Assembly (NCBI RefSeq): GCF_009730915.1
Contig: NC_052475.1
Location: 27,465,016-27,529,015, forward strand
Direction: 5' to 3'
DNA: 64,000 nucleotides
Origin: Dioscorea cayenensis subsp. rotundata
Lineage: Eukaryota > Streptophyta > Magnoliopsida > Dioscoreales > Dioscoreaceae
In this document: in pieces, positions 12,285 to 26,100 of the stretch
How the letters are laid out: each line of letters begins with the position of its first letter
Numbering within the stretch: the stretch's first letter is position 1
Translations under genes and position numbers: made by a program
Notes under the pieces: generated by a model
Databases searched by the model: none
Told to the model about the DNA's origin: nothing
What the model saw: only the letters and a program-made list of their open reading frames with translations

Positions 12285-14170
12285 CTCGCTCGGCACTCGA
12301 GAATGGAATGTTCCGCTATTCGCCGCTTGTTCCTCTCTTGCTATTAACCTTTTCCAAAAAAGCCCCTGAAATTATATTTTGTTATTATCTGGGTTTTCAC
12401 TCGCCTCCCCTGAAAAATAATTAAATTACTCTCCATCTCTTAAATTTTATCTTATTTGTTACTCTGGAGTAAATTTTAACTTAGATGGAGTATAATGTAA
12501 ATATAAATAATTTTTATCTTTATTAATAAAAAATATAATATATTTTTCATATTGTCCATGCACTATAAAAAAGAGTTTGTAAAAATTTTATGAAAAATAT
12601 TACTTGTTAATATAGTAATAAACGTTTTCATTTGGAAGACTATGAAATGTCAAACTCTTTTTTATAAAAAAATTAATAATTTTTTTATTAAAAATATTTT
12701 TTAAATAAAATGGGATGGGATTTTTTTAAAAAAATAGATAAATAACAAATTTATTAAAAAACACAAGTACACAGCCATACATAAAATAGTAATAATAATA
12801 CACTAAATGTGGAAACAAACAATTAGAAAGCAAAGAGTAAGAGCCCAACACGTCTAAATAAAAAGAGCGGAAACCCCTAAGCAGCTTGATTAGCTTCATG
12901 CCTATATAAAGAAATAAGTGGCAGATTTTCCCAATCCTAAAAGTAGAAGGATAAAGAATTTAAAAATTAAAAATATACTTATTTTTTTCAAATTAAATAT
13001 GCTAAGTAATTACTTTTGCTAAAAATTCTCAAGAGACTCGGTTTAGGGAGTTTACTTTCCGAAACCAATTACCCAGGGTTCTCTAAAAAGTGCGAAGTTT
13101 GAGGTTGCTTGAGGATTTTGATCAAAGTGTTACCAAATGATCAGTGTGAAAGACCAGGTGAAGAAAAGTTTTATAATCTCATTGGTAACATAGTAAAAAC
13201 CGCAAAGAGTTTGTTGCACCTTCTCCCAAAAAAATTCTTTAGTGTTATAATTTTATTGTCCAAAATCAACTAATTGAATGGGTTGATCTTTAGTGGACAT
13301 CCATTCTTCATCTAAGTAGATGACACATGATGAATTCTCTCATAGGTGTTAGGTTTCAAATTTTACTGTCATGTCCTGTTGAAATAGGGGATATGATTCG
13401 TTTGTAAATTTATGAAAAAAAAAGTTTACCTCTATGTATTTTTTTTCAAAAAGAATTGAATGAAATTTATGAAAAAAAAAAAGGAAAAATAGGGGATCAA
13501 AAAAACTACTATGGCCAGATGTTCTTTGGTGCTTGCCCTAGATACCAATTGTCATGCTAACACAGTATCTAGGACCCATATCCAATCAAAGATAAACAAC
13601 AAATTCTAAATGCGTTTCTAGAACAATGAATAGCTTGCCAGAAATGAAATAAAGCAAATTATCATAAATTCCTAAATTCATTTTATTTTTCATCTATATG
13701 TATATATGTATATATATATATATATAAATCTTGCAAAAAATTATAAAAAAGTTGGGCAAATTATTCTAAATATCAGAAATGCACACAGTTTTCACAAGGC
13801 TGAGAGGACGTCGCACCGTGTGCCACGTCGATCTTTGATTCTCTAATTACGCCCAAAAAAATCCACAGAAATGGAACCATCTTGAAAGCCCTTCTCCTCA
13901 CTTTCGATTGTGGCAAGGCAAGGCAAGGCAAGGCAAGGCTCTCTCTCCCTCTCGCTGTTTCTCAGAATCATTCATGTAAGTACATGTGGATAAATTTGCC
14001 TCTTTTTTTACTTATTTTCTTGGTTTTTTCTTGCAATTTTGATTCATGCTGTAGTTTTTGGGATTGATTGCTGCTTAATTCTACTGATTTTTGAATATAG
14101 AGTGAAAAAGGCGGGATTTTTTTTTAGGATATCAACGTGGGTTTTGTGACTAGATCCTTGATTTCAGAGG
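12285..14170. promoter_or_regulatory. Shared upstream region between the divergent GT29 and CRL genes
   Basis: The two genes diverge here, so this 1.9 kb must hold both promoters and 5' UTRs. The middle is AT-rich non-coding DNA with a perfect 16-bp inverted repeat (12564-12579 against 12651-12666) and a TA/GTATAT microsatellite near 13696-13726. The CRL side has an (AAGGC)5 run at about 13914-13939 followed by a CT-rich leader. A 5' UTR intron is likely from GTAAGT at 13976 to TTTCAG ending at 14167, three bases before the CRL start. No clear TATA box was found for either gene. Confidence 0.55.
13914..13939 (+). repeat. (AAGGC)5 pentanucleotide repeat in the CRL leader
   Basis: Five tandem AAGGC units directly before a CTCTCTCC pyrimidine stretch, upstream of the predicted 5' UTR intron of CRL. 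Confidence 0.85.
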
Positions 14171-16674
14171 ATGGGAAGGGATTCGGCAGAGGAGGGAGGA
14201 GGAAGCAGAGCTGGCGGGCTGGTCTTGAAGGCTCTTGTGCTTTTGGGCGGAGCTCTGCTTCTTAAGAAGCTTAGGAAGTCCAAAACTCGATGGGATCATG
14301 CCCGAGTTGTCGCTGAAGCTCTCTCTGGAGAGAAGGTATGCTTATTTCTATGTTTTTGTTTTCATTCCTATGATTTGTTTTTTAAAAAAAATAAATAAAT
14401 AAATCTTTTTAGTTTCTTGTCTTATTCTGATGCTTTTAATTTTCTTTTATCTTTTGATGGTGTTGATCTTTTGAAGTTTTCTCGAGAGCAAGCTTGCAGA
14501 GACCCTGATAACTATTTCAATCTGAGGTGAATTCTCTTTTCTTGTGCTAGTTATGCTTGGGATAAATGGGATTCATGCTTTTTGTCTTGTTAACTATGCT
14601 TTACTTGAGTTTAGAGAGCAATAGAATAGATTTTTTTCTTTCTTTATTCTGTATTTTTTTTTCTTTTATTGTTTGGCTATTGTTTAGATCTCTCTATGTA
14701 GTAAACCTTTGGTTGATTTGTTGATTGACCTAGGATTTCATTGGATTTTGAGCAAGAAATTTCTGTGTTTTAATTGATTATATTATTAAAAACTGCAAGA
14801 AGAACACTTTTTAATGAAATAAACAATGCATTTACGATGGGCAAGCTGCTTTTTCATCTTTGAAAGACCTGAAAATCACTTCTGATAGGTATCTGCTAAA
14901 AAATATTTTTTGTAGCTCAAAACTGTGATTTTGGTGGTCTCCAAGCACGAGTCTAAATAAGAAGAAATCAACTAAGGGCTGGTTGTTCTGGAGTATAAGA
15001 TCACAAATGTTATAGCTTTATAGTACCTTACATTCACAAGTATCACTTTCTCAATTTTAAGCTTAGTCAACTAGCCTTCTTTGCCGCAGGATGTTGAATT
15101 GCCCTGCAACAGAGCTGGTTGATGGTTCACGAATCCTGTACTTTGAACAGGTTTGTATTACTCCCCTACGCTTCCTCTCTCTCTCTCTCTTTATATGTAT
15201 AAAACCGTGTCCTTTTTGTGCAAGAAAATATGACTCGACTGTTTTTTTTTTTGGTCAGGCATTTTGGAGAACTCCTGAGAAACCCTTTCGACAAGTATGG
15301 TTATTTGCGTCCTGTATGCTCAAACCCTTTGCTAAGTTGTTTTACTTGCAACTTGATTCCATAGCATGCTCCTGTAATCTGACATTGTTGGTCAGCTGAT
15401 CTTATAACACTACTCTGTTTATTGTGTTTAGTCTTTTGAGCATTACCCTTTTCAAACTTGATCTCCCCTTCCGCTGATTATTTTTAATTATTGATAAATT
15501 AAACTTTCAGTTATCTGCTAAACATACTTAATTTTAGTCACATTAAAATGAGATATGATTTTTGTCCAATTGAAATGAATTTATGCTACACTTTTTATGT
15601 CATGCTATGCTTGTTTGTGCAGTTATTTATTTGCTGGAGCATACTGAAAGTTCATGACTTCATTAATTGCAGAGATTTTATATGGTGAAGCCTTGTCCTA
15701 AAGAGTTGAGATGTGATGTTGAAGTGAGTGAATTTTGAATAATAAAGAAGACTTTACATCTGATTGTTCTACTTTTTTTAAAATGTTTCAAGTATCTTTG
15801 ACAGTTGTAGGTTGTACACAACTTCAAAAATAACACATGATCTTTGATATCTTATTTAATCAGTTGAGCTCATATGCAATAAGAGATGTAGAAGAGTACA
15901 AGAACTTCTGTGACCGGTCAAAAGACCAACGACCACAACCTGAAGAAGTTATTGAGGTACTATCCAATGCACAGGAAACTTGTAGTTATTTTAAATGCAT
16001 TAAGTTTCTGATTCTTATAGCATCACCAATCTTCTTTTACATAACTGCGACTTTGTGTATGCAAATTGAATATCTTGTGAATTTGCAATGAGTACAGTTT
16101 GTTGCACTGTGTAGCACCTATTGTGTGGTTCTATTCGAATCTATAATACTGTTTCTGTACCATAATCAATTCGCAAATGGTTCTGTTTCAGGATATCGCC
16201 GAACATCTTACAACCATACATCTCTCGCGTTGTGAACGGGGTAAACGCTGCCTATATGAAGGTTCAACACCTCCTGGTGGTTTCCCTAATACTTGGGTAA
16301 TTAAGTCTCTTATTCCAGCCATTAAAACTATCTGTGATGCTACTTTCTCTAAGAGATTCAATCTATGCATTTCTTCGTATTATGATGACTGCTTAAAACT
16401 ATGTATGATGCTCCTTCTCTGATTCAACATTTGTGTTTCTTTACCTTTGCTGGACTTATAAACCCAATTAAAACAGAATGGTGCGTCATATTGTACAACT
16501 GAACTGTCGATCCACAAAAACGGAGAAGTGCATACTTGGGACCGAGGTTTCGATGATGAAGGAAATCAGGTTTGGGGAGCAAAGGAGGGTCCTTATGAGT
16601 TCAAACCAGCACAAGCATTGGGTTATAGTGACATGTTTTCCCCACTAAATTTCTCTCCAGCATTACAATTATAG
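14171..16674 (+). CDS. CRUMPLED LEAF (CRL), CpeT/CpcT-family plastid outer-envelope protein
   Basis: Eight coding exons: 14171-14335, 14477-14526, 15090-15150, 15259-15294, 15673-15723, 15864-15956, 16192-16296, 16477-16674. Phase closes to 252 aa, slightly shorter than the Arabidopsis CRL protein (about 270 aa). After an acidic/Gly start, residues 15-31 ('GLVLKALVLLGGALLLK') form one membrane helix. The remainder is a CpeT/CpcT domain with 'CRDPDNYFNLRMLNCPA', 'FWRTPEKPFRQRFYMVKPCP', 'YKNFCDRSKDQRP' and 'CLYEGSTPPGGFPNTWNG'. Family knowledge: CpcT-type proteins are bilin lyases in cyanobacteria; plant CRL sits in the chloroplast outer envelope and is needed for plastid division and normal development. 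Enzyme activity in plants is unproven. The C-terminal tail after 'YEFKP' is poorly conserved. The downstream neighbour is convergent. Confidence 0.95.
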
Positions 16675-17108
16675 TGGACAGAGGGTGCACTATGTAATTA
16701 ATGTATGATACCACTCTATATTATTGTTATAGAAATTACTTATTTTTCATAGTTATTTGATCTATTCTCTGAATCTTTTTCCAATTTACATCAATTAGAA
16801 AGAGTTTAATACATATAAAAGTACTATCACTCATATGTTCATACAATAAAATTGATAGTTCAGAATTATTAACCATAGTTTCGTCCGTTGTCTGTAGGTG
16901 AGTTTATATAATTTGTTTTTTGGTCCTATTTCAACCAAGCCATCACATTTCTTAGGGGATGCAAGCCAAAAAAGATAAATTATTGGCGTAATTTTAAAGG
17001 TTGGCTACACTTTAGATTTTGGTGGTAAGGGGTGAAGGTTCCCACATACACCAAGGATTTATTTTTACTAGAAGTACATTGATAGAGTTCAATAAGTTCA
17101 TCGCATCA
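16675..17108. other. Convergent 3' flanks of CRL and the alpha-mannosidase gene
   Basis: 434 bases between two stop codons on opposite strands. It is AT-rich with AATAAA-like strings (for example near 16846) that could serve as poly(A) signals for CRL. No gene is seen. Confidence 0.6.
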
Positions 17109-20100
17109 TCATCGGTCGCCAAACGCAAGGAATGAATCAAACTCGAAGTCTATTTTGAATGTTCTGATTTCCATGGGGCCGAGCTCCACCACGAGATCTG
17201 ATAAATCAACTGCCCGTCCTCGTATTGCCATCTTTTGATCTTCCGCAGAACCCTCTACTTTCCATTTTAATCTCTTCTTCAGCATTGCATCCTTCTCTTG
17301 GTTGGCGGATAGGTTCATTTCTGTTATTTTGCTGATCTGAAGTGCAGAACAAGTTCAACAAGGTAAGATGTCAGTTGAGCTAGAGATGCTTTTAAGTAAA
17401 GAAAACAATGGCTCGATGCACAATTTACTTACCTTCTTGCCTGAGAACATTTTTTTAAGATCGACACTTGCCATCTTCGAGAGTTCCTTGTCCTCGTCCA
17501 CCTTTCAAATTGAGTAGCGATGAATACAGACTTCGAAGTTCAGAAAATGCGTCAACAAATAGAAAGTTTTGGCATTCTTTTCAATAGATGTTGAATTTAT
17601 TTTCAAAAGATAAATGATCAATAAACATAACACAGTTAAGAATTTAAGACCTCGTAAAGGTGCCCCAACCGAAGGAGGGTAGTTCCATCTTCAAGTGCCT
17701 GAGAAGTTTGCATATTAAGTTTTAAAACATATGAAGGAAGTCAGAAGAATATCACCCAATTATGTGAGTGATAATATTGAAGGACCACTGACGTAAAAAT
17801 AAATGACAAGAAATCATATTATTCAAAAAGGCATGTATCATCATCCTGCATGAATTACTCAGTGCCGTGGCTCAACCATTACAAACTAAAAGCATAACGA
17901 AGAAAGTCGGAGAAAAATATCACCAAAAACAAATGTTATGAGGCATGTATCCAACATGAATTACTTTGTCCTGTGGCTCAACCATAACAACATTGCAAAA
18001 GCAAGATATTGAAATACTTTGGACATGGAAACAAACATGGCGTACCTCAAGGGTGAGCAATGCAACATTATATGGTAAACTGTAGGAAGATTTCATTGGT
18101 GTGAATTTCGGAACATGTGAACTTTTCCCCTTGTCTCCCTTCTGGACAATATGAATTATACATCAAAAATTGAGAACAATAAGGAGGTGGTGTTTCAAAA
18201 AACCTACCTGTTCTGAGAAGGCAAGAAGCAAGGGAGAATAAATTTCTTGCCCTGTGGTCCGACGCCATTTAGCTCCCTCTCCTACTGGGTCAATGCTAAC
18301 ATAAAATTTTCCAACGACCTGTTCAAATACAAGATGTTAAAAACCACACATACCTTTAAAAGGTATTAAACAACTAGATGCATACTGGTGCATATTTCAG
18401 CTAGAGACATACTAAACTAGTTACAGAAACATAGCACCAACTGTGACTTGACTATGTTCAACTAAGCATCAGATGAAACCAAGAACACTTCAACAAGCTG
18501 AGTATTTAAACTGTAAGCCCAACCGGGAAACCATTTCCCTGGAAATTTTAGTACACACATTTATAGCATGTGTGATTGTTTCCTGATAACAACATTTCAT
18601 ATTCCTTCCCTATCATTTCCATTTTGACAAAGTACATGCTAGGATATTAATGATCAGTCCAATCTGCAGAACGAATTTGTTATCCTTTCTCAAAGAAAGA
18701 GCCTATCAATATTAAACATCATAAACATTGATACAATTCTGAACACGTGCAGTTTTTTGGAGATGTTGAGGACTCACTGTCAATCCTTCACATTTATCAT
18801 TGACACAGACAGTCTCATTGAGTGCCTCTGCAACACCTCGGCCATCATCGTGGAGCAATCTCCTGTATGATCATTATAAAAAAAAAGCCTGTTACATGAC
18901 TCACAGATCAACATTGGAAGTTCAAACATGCCAGCGAAATCATGTGGCCACTTGAAATAAGTCATGGACAAAAGAGACAACGAAATTGATGATCAAAAGT
19001 GGTTACATGCAGTAATCGAAGTCAAGAAGAAGTTACCTATGAAGCATTAATTCTATTTGACCATCTTGTATGCTGGAACCTCCTGTGGACCGGTCTACCA
19101 AAACTGAAAATTCTGTGCTTTTATCTTCCAAATAAATTCCAAGATTGATCTGAAACAAGGTAATGTACTCCCTCAAATTGGCTTGTGCAGGTTATAAGAT
19201 TCAATCATGAGCAACACTACCAACATTAAAGACCATGAGTCCTAATCTTCGTTTAGTAGAAACACAAAAAAAGTGTCAGCCTCATCATTTCCAAGGAGAA
19301 AGACTCAGCACCTTCATGAGAGACATTAGAATGTCAAACTTAGAAACAGGGTACTTACAGGATAATAATTTCCAGCAACAGGTTGGTTCACTTGCAGTTG
19401 CCAGTCTGACCTGTAGTCTCTTATCTGCCATTTGATAAATTATTATATGATCAGAGCAAAAAAAAAGAAAATATCATGCTTATGTGTTTCAGGATTAAAA
19501 ATTTAACTAGGGGTATCATTAGCTCTCTTATTTGGTTGTTCTATTTACTTCACATGCTAATGGTAGATTTTCCAAAGTAGAGTAAGAATTTAAGTCCTGC
19601 CAATAACATCTGTAACTCATCCATAATAAATAAAAAAAAAACTTCTGAAAGCATCATATTGCTGAGAGAATGATCGTTACCTATCAAGTTCTCAATAAAA
19701 TCCAACAAAGTATGAGTGAATGTCGGATAATTATCACAACTAGATTTTCCACAAAACTTTACTTTAGGTATAGAGAATTTTAAAAAGAAAATATATGAAA
19801 ATGAAACTTCTTAAGCAACCAGTGTTTTTCAAAATATGACATATTTTGCTAAATATATATGAGATAGAAATAATTGACCTAAAAGTTTCCACCATACAGC
19901 TTTTGATAAATGAGATATGTAGTTGAGTCCTATAAACAACCGTTAAGATGTTCACTGATTGTGATCTTTACCACTGACAACAGAGAACAGAAGGCCACAT
20001 CAAATTTTCTAGGATTTCCAAATTGGCCCTTGTTTTACTTCAAGAGTAAAAGATAAAAGAGTGTAAGGAAAGCATACATATTTAATAGTAGAGACTAAGG

Positions 20101-23100
20101 AGCAAAGCCAGTGACAATTTATCTCTCTAGAATCTAAACAATTTAACTCTCCCGCAACAATATTGATTTAGCTATTTCTAACAAGGAAGATATATATGAA
20201 CATACCCTTTTGAGAAAATCCCGTCCACTGGAATCTGTAAAAAATATCTTGTTGGTCATCATGGTCGATGTCAGTTTAGTAACCACTTCTTTTCCAATTC
20301 CATCATCAACAGATATTGGCCCAATCTAAACAAGAGAGTTACGTAAAGCTAACATCTTGATTAGCATTTAGAATTCCAATGCTAGTCGTGATTTTTACAC
20401 AATATAATTCTGCGTTAGCAAAGAATATTCAAGTTGGAAGAGAAAGTATTACAGCGAACTCAAATTCCACATGCTCCTTGCCTTTGTAAACTCGGGTAAT
20501 CTGTAAATTCAAGACCAGTTAGCATGACAAAAACCTGCCATTGTCATCAATGTTCTACTAGAAAGCATATCATTTGTTGTTATATCTATCCAACAATTCC
20601 TTGCAAACATAAAAAGATGTAGATATAGATGGCAACAAGAACAGAATTCGATGGAGTACCAGTCTTCAATAAAGAGGGAAAATTATATTGGCATTGTTTA
20701 GGTGAATCACCTGATATATCCATGGATTAATCTGCTGATGCACCTCATCCAAGATGGGTCCTTTAAATATTTTCAAAGGCACCTGACACACAGGAGGTTA
20801 AAAGTAAAGGGTAAGTAAAAAAAAGGAACTTTTTTTTTGTCTCGTCTTTCACAATCATGAGAAAAGCTACCTGTGCTTTAGGTTTAATTGAAGTTGTTCC
20901 ATTTGGTCGGAAGATATATGCTCCAGATGCCTTCACAACAAGTAGCTAAAATCTTTAGACAGTGACTTCTAAGTGTACAGCAGTGTAGACAGAAAATATT
21001 GACAGCAGAATTACCCACAACTGTGAAAATGTCATCATTAAAGAACTATAGCTACCTGAGGATCTTTACCACTTCCATCATCTCCTGGATAATAACTGAA
21101 AGACTGCTCCAGAGGTACATTGACCTTGAAGAAGAAAAACTTCATTAGAATTTCAAGAACTTCACAGAAATAGTTTAAACACAAGAAGCAATTAGTGCCA
21201 ACATTTTATTTGCGAGCAATTAAAATACACTATAACAATTATATAATGACAATCAATGATAAAGGATTATGAAACAATGAAAACTAAAAGATTAGAAACC
21301 ATGTTCCGAGTAATAAAACATACCAAGCTTCTACCATTAGAATATTGTGTGAGTCTTCCTTCATCTGTATTAAATAAAAGCTTCATATTTCCTGGCCCAA
21401 CCTCTATGTTGCTCTTCTTGTTTTCTTGTGGTGAGTACAGAGTTGACATGACAGCATTAGATCCTGATGTAGAGTTTAAAAAAAAACATTATAAAGTTAG
21501 CAAGGCTGTTTGTATAACATAAATAATAATTGCACCAAAAGCAAGTAATTGATCCCTCACCAGTCCGTTTAGAGCTTGAGACAACATATGTGTTGAAACC
21601 AAGAGGTGGTATCGATACTGGAAATGCAAGCCAGTGTAAAGAATTAACTTTTGGAGAAATGCCCAAGTATGCCTTTACATACTGATTACGAATGGCAGCT
21701 GAGGCATTGACCAGAGGCAAAATTTGTGACACAACTTCCCTTCCTTCTGAATCATGAACAACTACATATTCACTTGAAACCTGAAGAAATAATAATAATA
21801 AATTTAGGACACCAAAAAAGAATGTCAGCAAAGAAGAAAGTAGCAAGTTGTTGCTACCCACAACCCTTAGCAGCCAGCAGGAAAGTCTTAATAAGCTGAA
21901 TTCAAGCATAAAAATCATTATAATTTAAGAAGGCAAATAATTATAATATGCCGTTTTCTTAGACAGCATTTGCATGCAGAGCCCAATTCTATTCTAGACA
22001 AGTCTGACACATGGTTAAGGAAGATTTACAACACAACAAGCTATATCCTTCTATAGTTATAAAAACATTTCCAATAAATAGTTCCTGATTATCATTAATG
22101 TTGTGTGGAACATAGAAGTAATGATTAATGAATGAAGGAATAACGCAGACGCAGATACAGTAAGAAATAATAATAGCATTGCTTACTGGTATTCGCACTA
22201 CATCTTCCCGTTTCCAGCCAAGAGAATTGTACACCAGAACAACCTAAAAGTGAGAGTGAAGAAATTAGAGAACTGCCAGAACAAGATAGAATTCAGGAAA
22301 AGAAAAGAAAAAAAAAAATAAAAAAGAAACAAAATCTAATGCAAATTAAGCTAAAGAATTGTCAGGGAACCTTACCAAGCTTTTATCATCAGATAGATCT
22401 GCTTCAGATTGTGGGCAATAACTTACATTCAGAAGAAGACACTGGTCAAATTCAGTAAATAGGTTATAGTTTGTGATTACACTTGATGGTGGAACAAATT
22501 TTGCAAAAGAATCAAGAATTTGGATTTAACCAAGAGATGCAAGAAATACCATTCCTACACATTTCATGCTATTTATTAATGAAATTACCTGTTCCAATTT
22601 CATTTTTGGGTTGCACACTGAATTTTGGACAGATTCCATCAAGCAAGCAAGCGAAGATGAAACCAGTTTCTCAGCCTACATAGAGAACGGAAAGTATAAG
22701 TTTACTTACAAGGTAAGAAGTGGGTTGTTAATTAAATCTATCACCTCTGCATAGCCTATAGCCAATCTTGTAGCATAGTCATTTGCCACATGCTGCTTTT
22801 CAGTTCCACTGACTGCATCATGATGCTGAGCAATTGCTAAAGCATCAGCCAAACTGTCTGTTGTTGGCCCTGAACTATTTCTGCCAATGAAAAACTCCAA
22901 TTGCCTAGCTGCCTGTTTTTTAATAACAAATTATTCATATAAACTCCACATCTCACATGAAAAGTAAAATATCAAAGCAGCCAAAGAGGAGAAAAAACTT
23001 ACCAGATAGTACCCACTCATCATTCTCACATAGCCCTTAAGGGCAGGCCTACTTGAAAAGTAACCTGTCCAGTATGCGTTTGGATTATCGGCATACCTGA

Positions 23101-26100
23101 ACATACAAAAGAAGGTTTTTTATCAAAGCAGAAAACTGGATCCTGATAACTGATTGCAATTAAGGAAGAGAAACATTTAACTCACGGGAAGAAGTCGTCA
23201 GTCTTGAGAGGCCATGACTCCTTTGCAGCATATTTTGCATCAGTGTATATGGAAGGGGTTGAATATAAGGCATTGACCCTTCCATCCTAAAGCAGAATGT
23301 AACAATAATTAATCTCATCCAAATATGTTTCCAGGCTTATCTAAAGAATATATAGAAGAAAACAAGGTAGAAACAATCAATAAAAAACACAATATGGCAT
23401 GTCTCATAATAAATGTGTTGATCATAGGGAAAGGAAAACAAACTACCATTACAAGTAAATTATATTTATAAATGGATCACATCAAAATACCACGGCAAAT
23501 AAATTCAGCTTGATAAGGACAGATTTCCTGGTAAGCAAGGCGACTTTTGCTTGTGGTATATGCTCAAAATACTCAAATATAGCAAAGCCTCAACAGAAGC
23601 TAGTCAGTCATGCTCATAGTAATATAATTATTTTAAAAGCCTTTCATCAGTACTTGATAATTGAATAAATTTGATCAATATTCTATCAGCAATCATTGCC
23701 TTCATATCTCCTGATTCCATATCAAGGAAGAACAAAGGGAAGGACAAAGCTCAATGAGGAAAAGACCAGGAAACACCAAGACTTATTGATCTCCAGCAAG
23801 GAATATAATAGTGGTATAGAATGGTTCTAGCATGTATATATGCAAAACAAGAGAACAGATGGAAATGTAGATGTGATGCCAATCAATAAAAAGTTGGAGA
23901 ATCAATCAATTACCATGAACAAGTGCAGATATGGCCAAAGTTCACAAACAGCACTGCAGTTGCGTAAGATGTTGTAGTTGAACCAAAAACATCAGTGCAA
24001 CAGCACAGTTAAAAAATTTAAAAGTGAAAAGCATAATGTTTATTAAAACAAAAATTGTTAGCAAACTCTCACATGTAAAAAATTAAATGTTCAACCGAAA
24101 TTTCAGTTGAATCATCAATGATAATAAGACACAGATGAAGTGCCCGCTAGAAACTAGAAAGTAGTACTAAACAACTGAATACCTTGTTCACATAGTGAAT
24201 GAACTTATCCAACTGTCTGAACCACGAGTTTGCATACTGGTACTTAAAATCTGTCCCCATTGTGAACATGATGTGGTTTGTTCTGGTAATATTGGCCTGA
24301 AGCGAATAGAAGATAGTTTGTTACCACGGTAAAGACAACAGTTAAATCAAACAGTTACAGAAGTGCAGCTTTGTAGCATCACAATACTGCCATCAAATGA
24401 AAAGTGAGCACCACCATTATAACCTCCAAATTGGGGCTTGCATATTTTCGGGTGTAAGGTAATGCAGTTTTCCACATCATAAATACTTACCAGTTAATAC
24501 CGGAAATACAACAAGAAAGGTAATCTCAGAAGGATTCCTTTGTTTTCCTCAAGTTAGGCAATCTCAGAAGGATCCCAAGAGCCAATAAGTAAAGCCTGAT
24601 ATGAGAAATTGCAGAAAAAAAAAATGATAAAACCTACCTGAGCTATTGCTGCTGCAACAAAATCATTCACTCTCTCTTCAACATTATAATCGAATAGTAG
24701 TGGATCATCCTTCAATCAGATAATACAAAAGTTAACTTCTAGGCGGAGTCTCAAATATACCAAAAGCTCGTGACTAGAAGCACCTGGACAACAGGGGAGG
24801 CATCATTAACTTCAAAGTAAAATTCACCAGGAGGAGGCTCATAATTCTTTGGAAATATGCCAGTGAAAACCTGAATATAGAATACTGAAGGTGAGCAGAG
24901 GAAAGGGGACATTGGAGATCAAAGGAAAGCATTGGATTTGAAATTGAGCAAAAAAGGTTAATTCAGATGAATTTAGCACAAAACATAATGAGATATGGAA
25001 AATAACGCCCTTACATCTGCAGAAGAGCCAAGGCTCTTCGAACCACGCCAAACAACCTCAAGGCTCTTTTGATCCTTCCTTTTCTCCCTATCTTGGTAGT
25101 CAATACGGGAAAAGTATAGAGCATCAAATCCAACCTGCCGAAAGACATTAGTTAAGACACTGCACTACATATGCTTGTATTAAAATCAGAGGAAGGGTCA
25201 TCAAAGGAAAGGAATGAGCTTTACCAATAGAAATACTATGAAAAAATAAACAAATAAAGAAGAAGAAGAAGAAGAAGAAGAAGAAGCTTTTTCTCATCTC
25301 TGATTTCAACCAATAGAAAGGAGACCAAATTTAGGTAATACCTCTGCAGAAAGCAAATAAGCTTGCACAGCTGCATGCCCGAAAGGATCAATCTGCCAAC
25401 CAATCCTTGGGGTCTGACCGAACTCCTCCTTGAGAAAACGATGCCCCAATGTCGTCTGGTCTATCATGTCAATGTAGTGCACTGCTGCCTCATCATGCAT
25501 ACACATACCACCATTTCTTCAAACCACAAAAGCCACCAATTATAATTTGAAAAACTGAAAGTCCTGATCAACAGAGGCCAACAAAACTAATAAAAAAAAA
25601 TTAAAAATAAAAAAATAAAGGTTTGTGCTCACTACTAATGCGTGCACTTAATCAATCAAGATTGTTGCGAAAAACACACAGGACCGAGCTAAAAATGGCA
25701 ACTTTGCAGGTAGACTAAAAGTCATGGATAAACAAAGGCCAAAAAACACTAACAATAGAGAAAATGAAGCTTGGTGTTTACTGCTCACGCACTCACTTCA
25801 TCAAGATAGTTGCTGAAAACCACAAGAATGAGCTAAAAAAGGCAACTTTGCAGGTATACTACAATACTAAAACTTAATCCTACTCACTCCGTCCACGAGA
25901 TTGGTGTTTGCACGCCCAATCTTGAGGCAAAAGTGCGACCAGAACACTCTACTCACTGAAGAGTGAACGTTGGGAATAATGCGCATTTATTTAAGGGAAC
26001 AAAGGTAGCTCATTTACATAAATTCCAATTGCCCAGAGCTGAGTAGCTCTTTCACTATTTTCTTTATTGCATCGCTCTGCCGCCTCCACCATCGCTGGAA

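Noticed and set aside
12069-12296. GTG start 12 bases upstream of the sialyltransferase-like ATG
   Set aside because: A normal ATG at 12284 gives the expected N-terminus directly before the signal anchor; no need for a non-ATG start.
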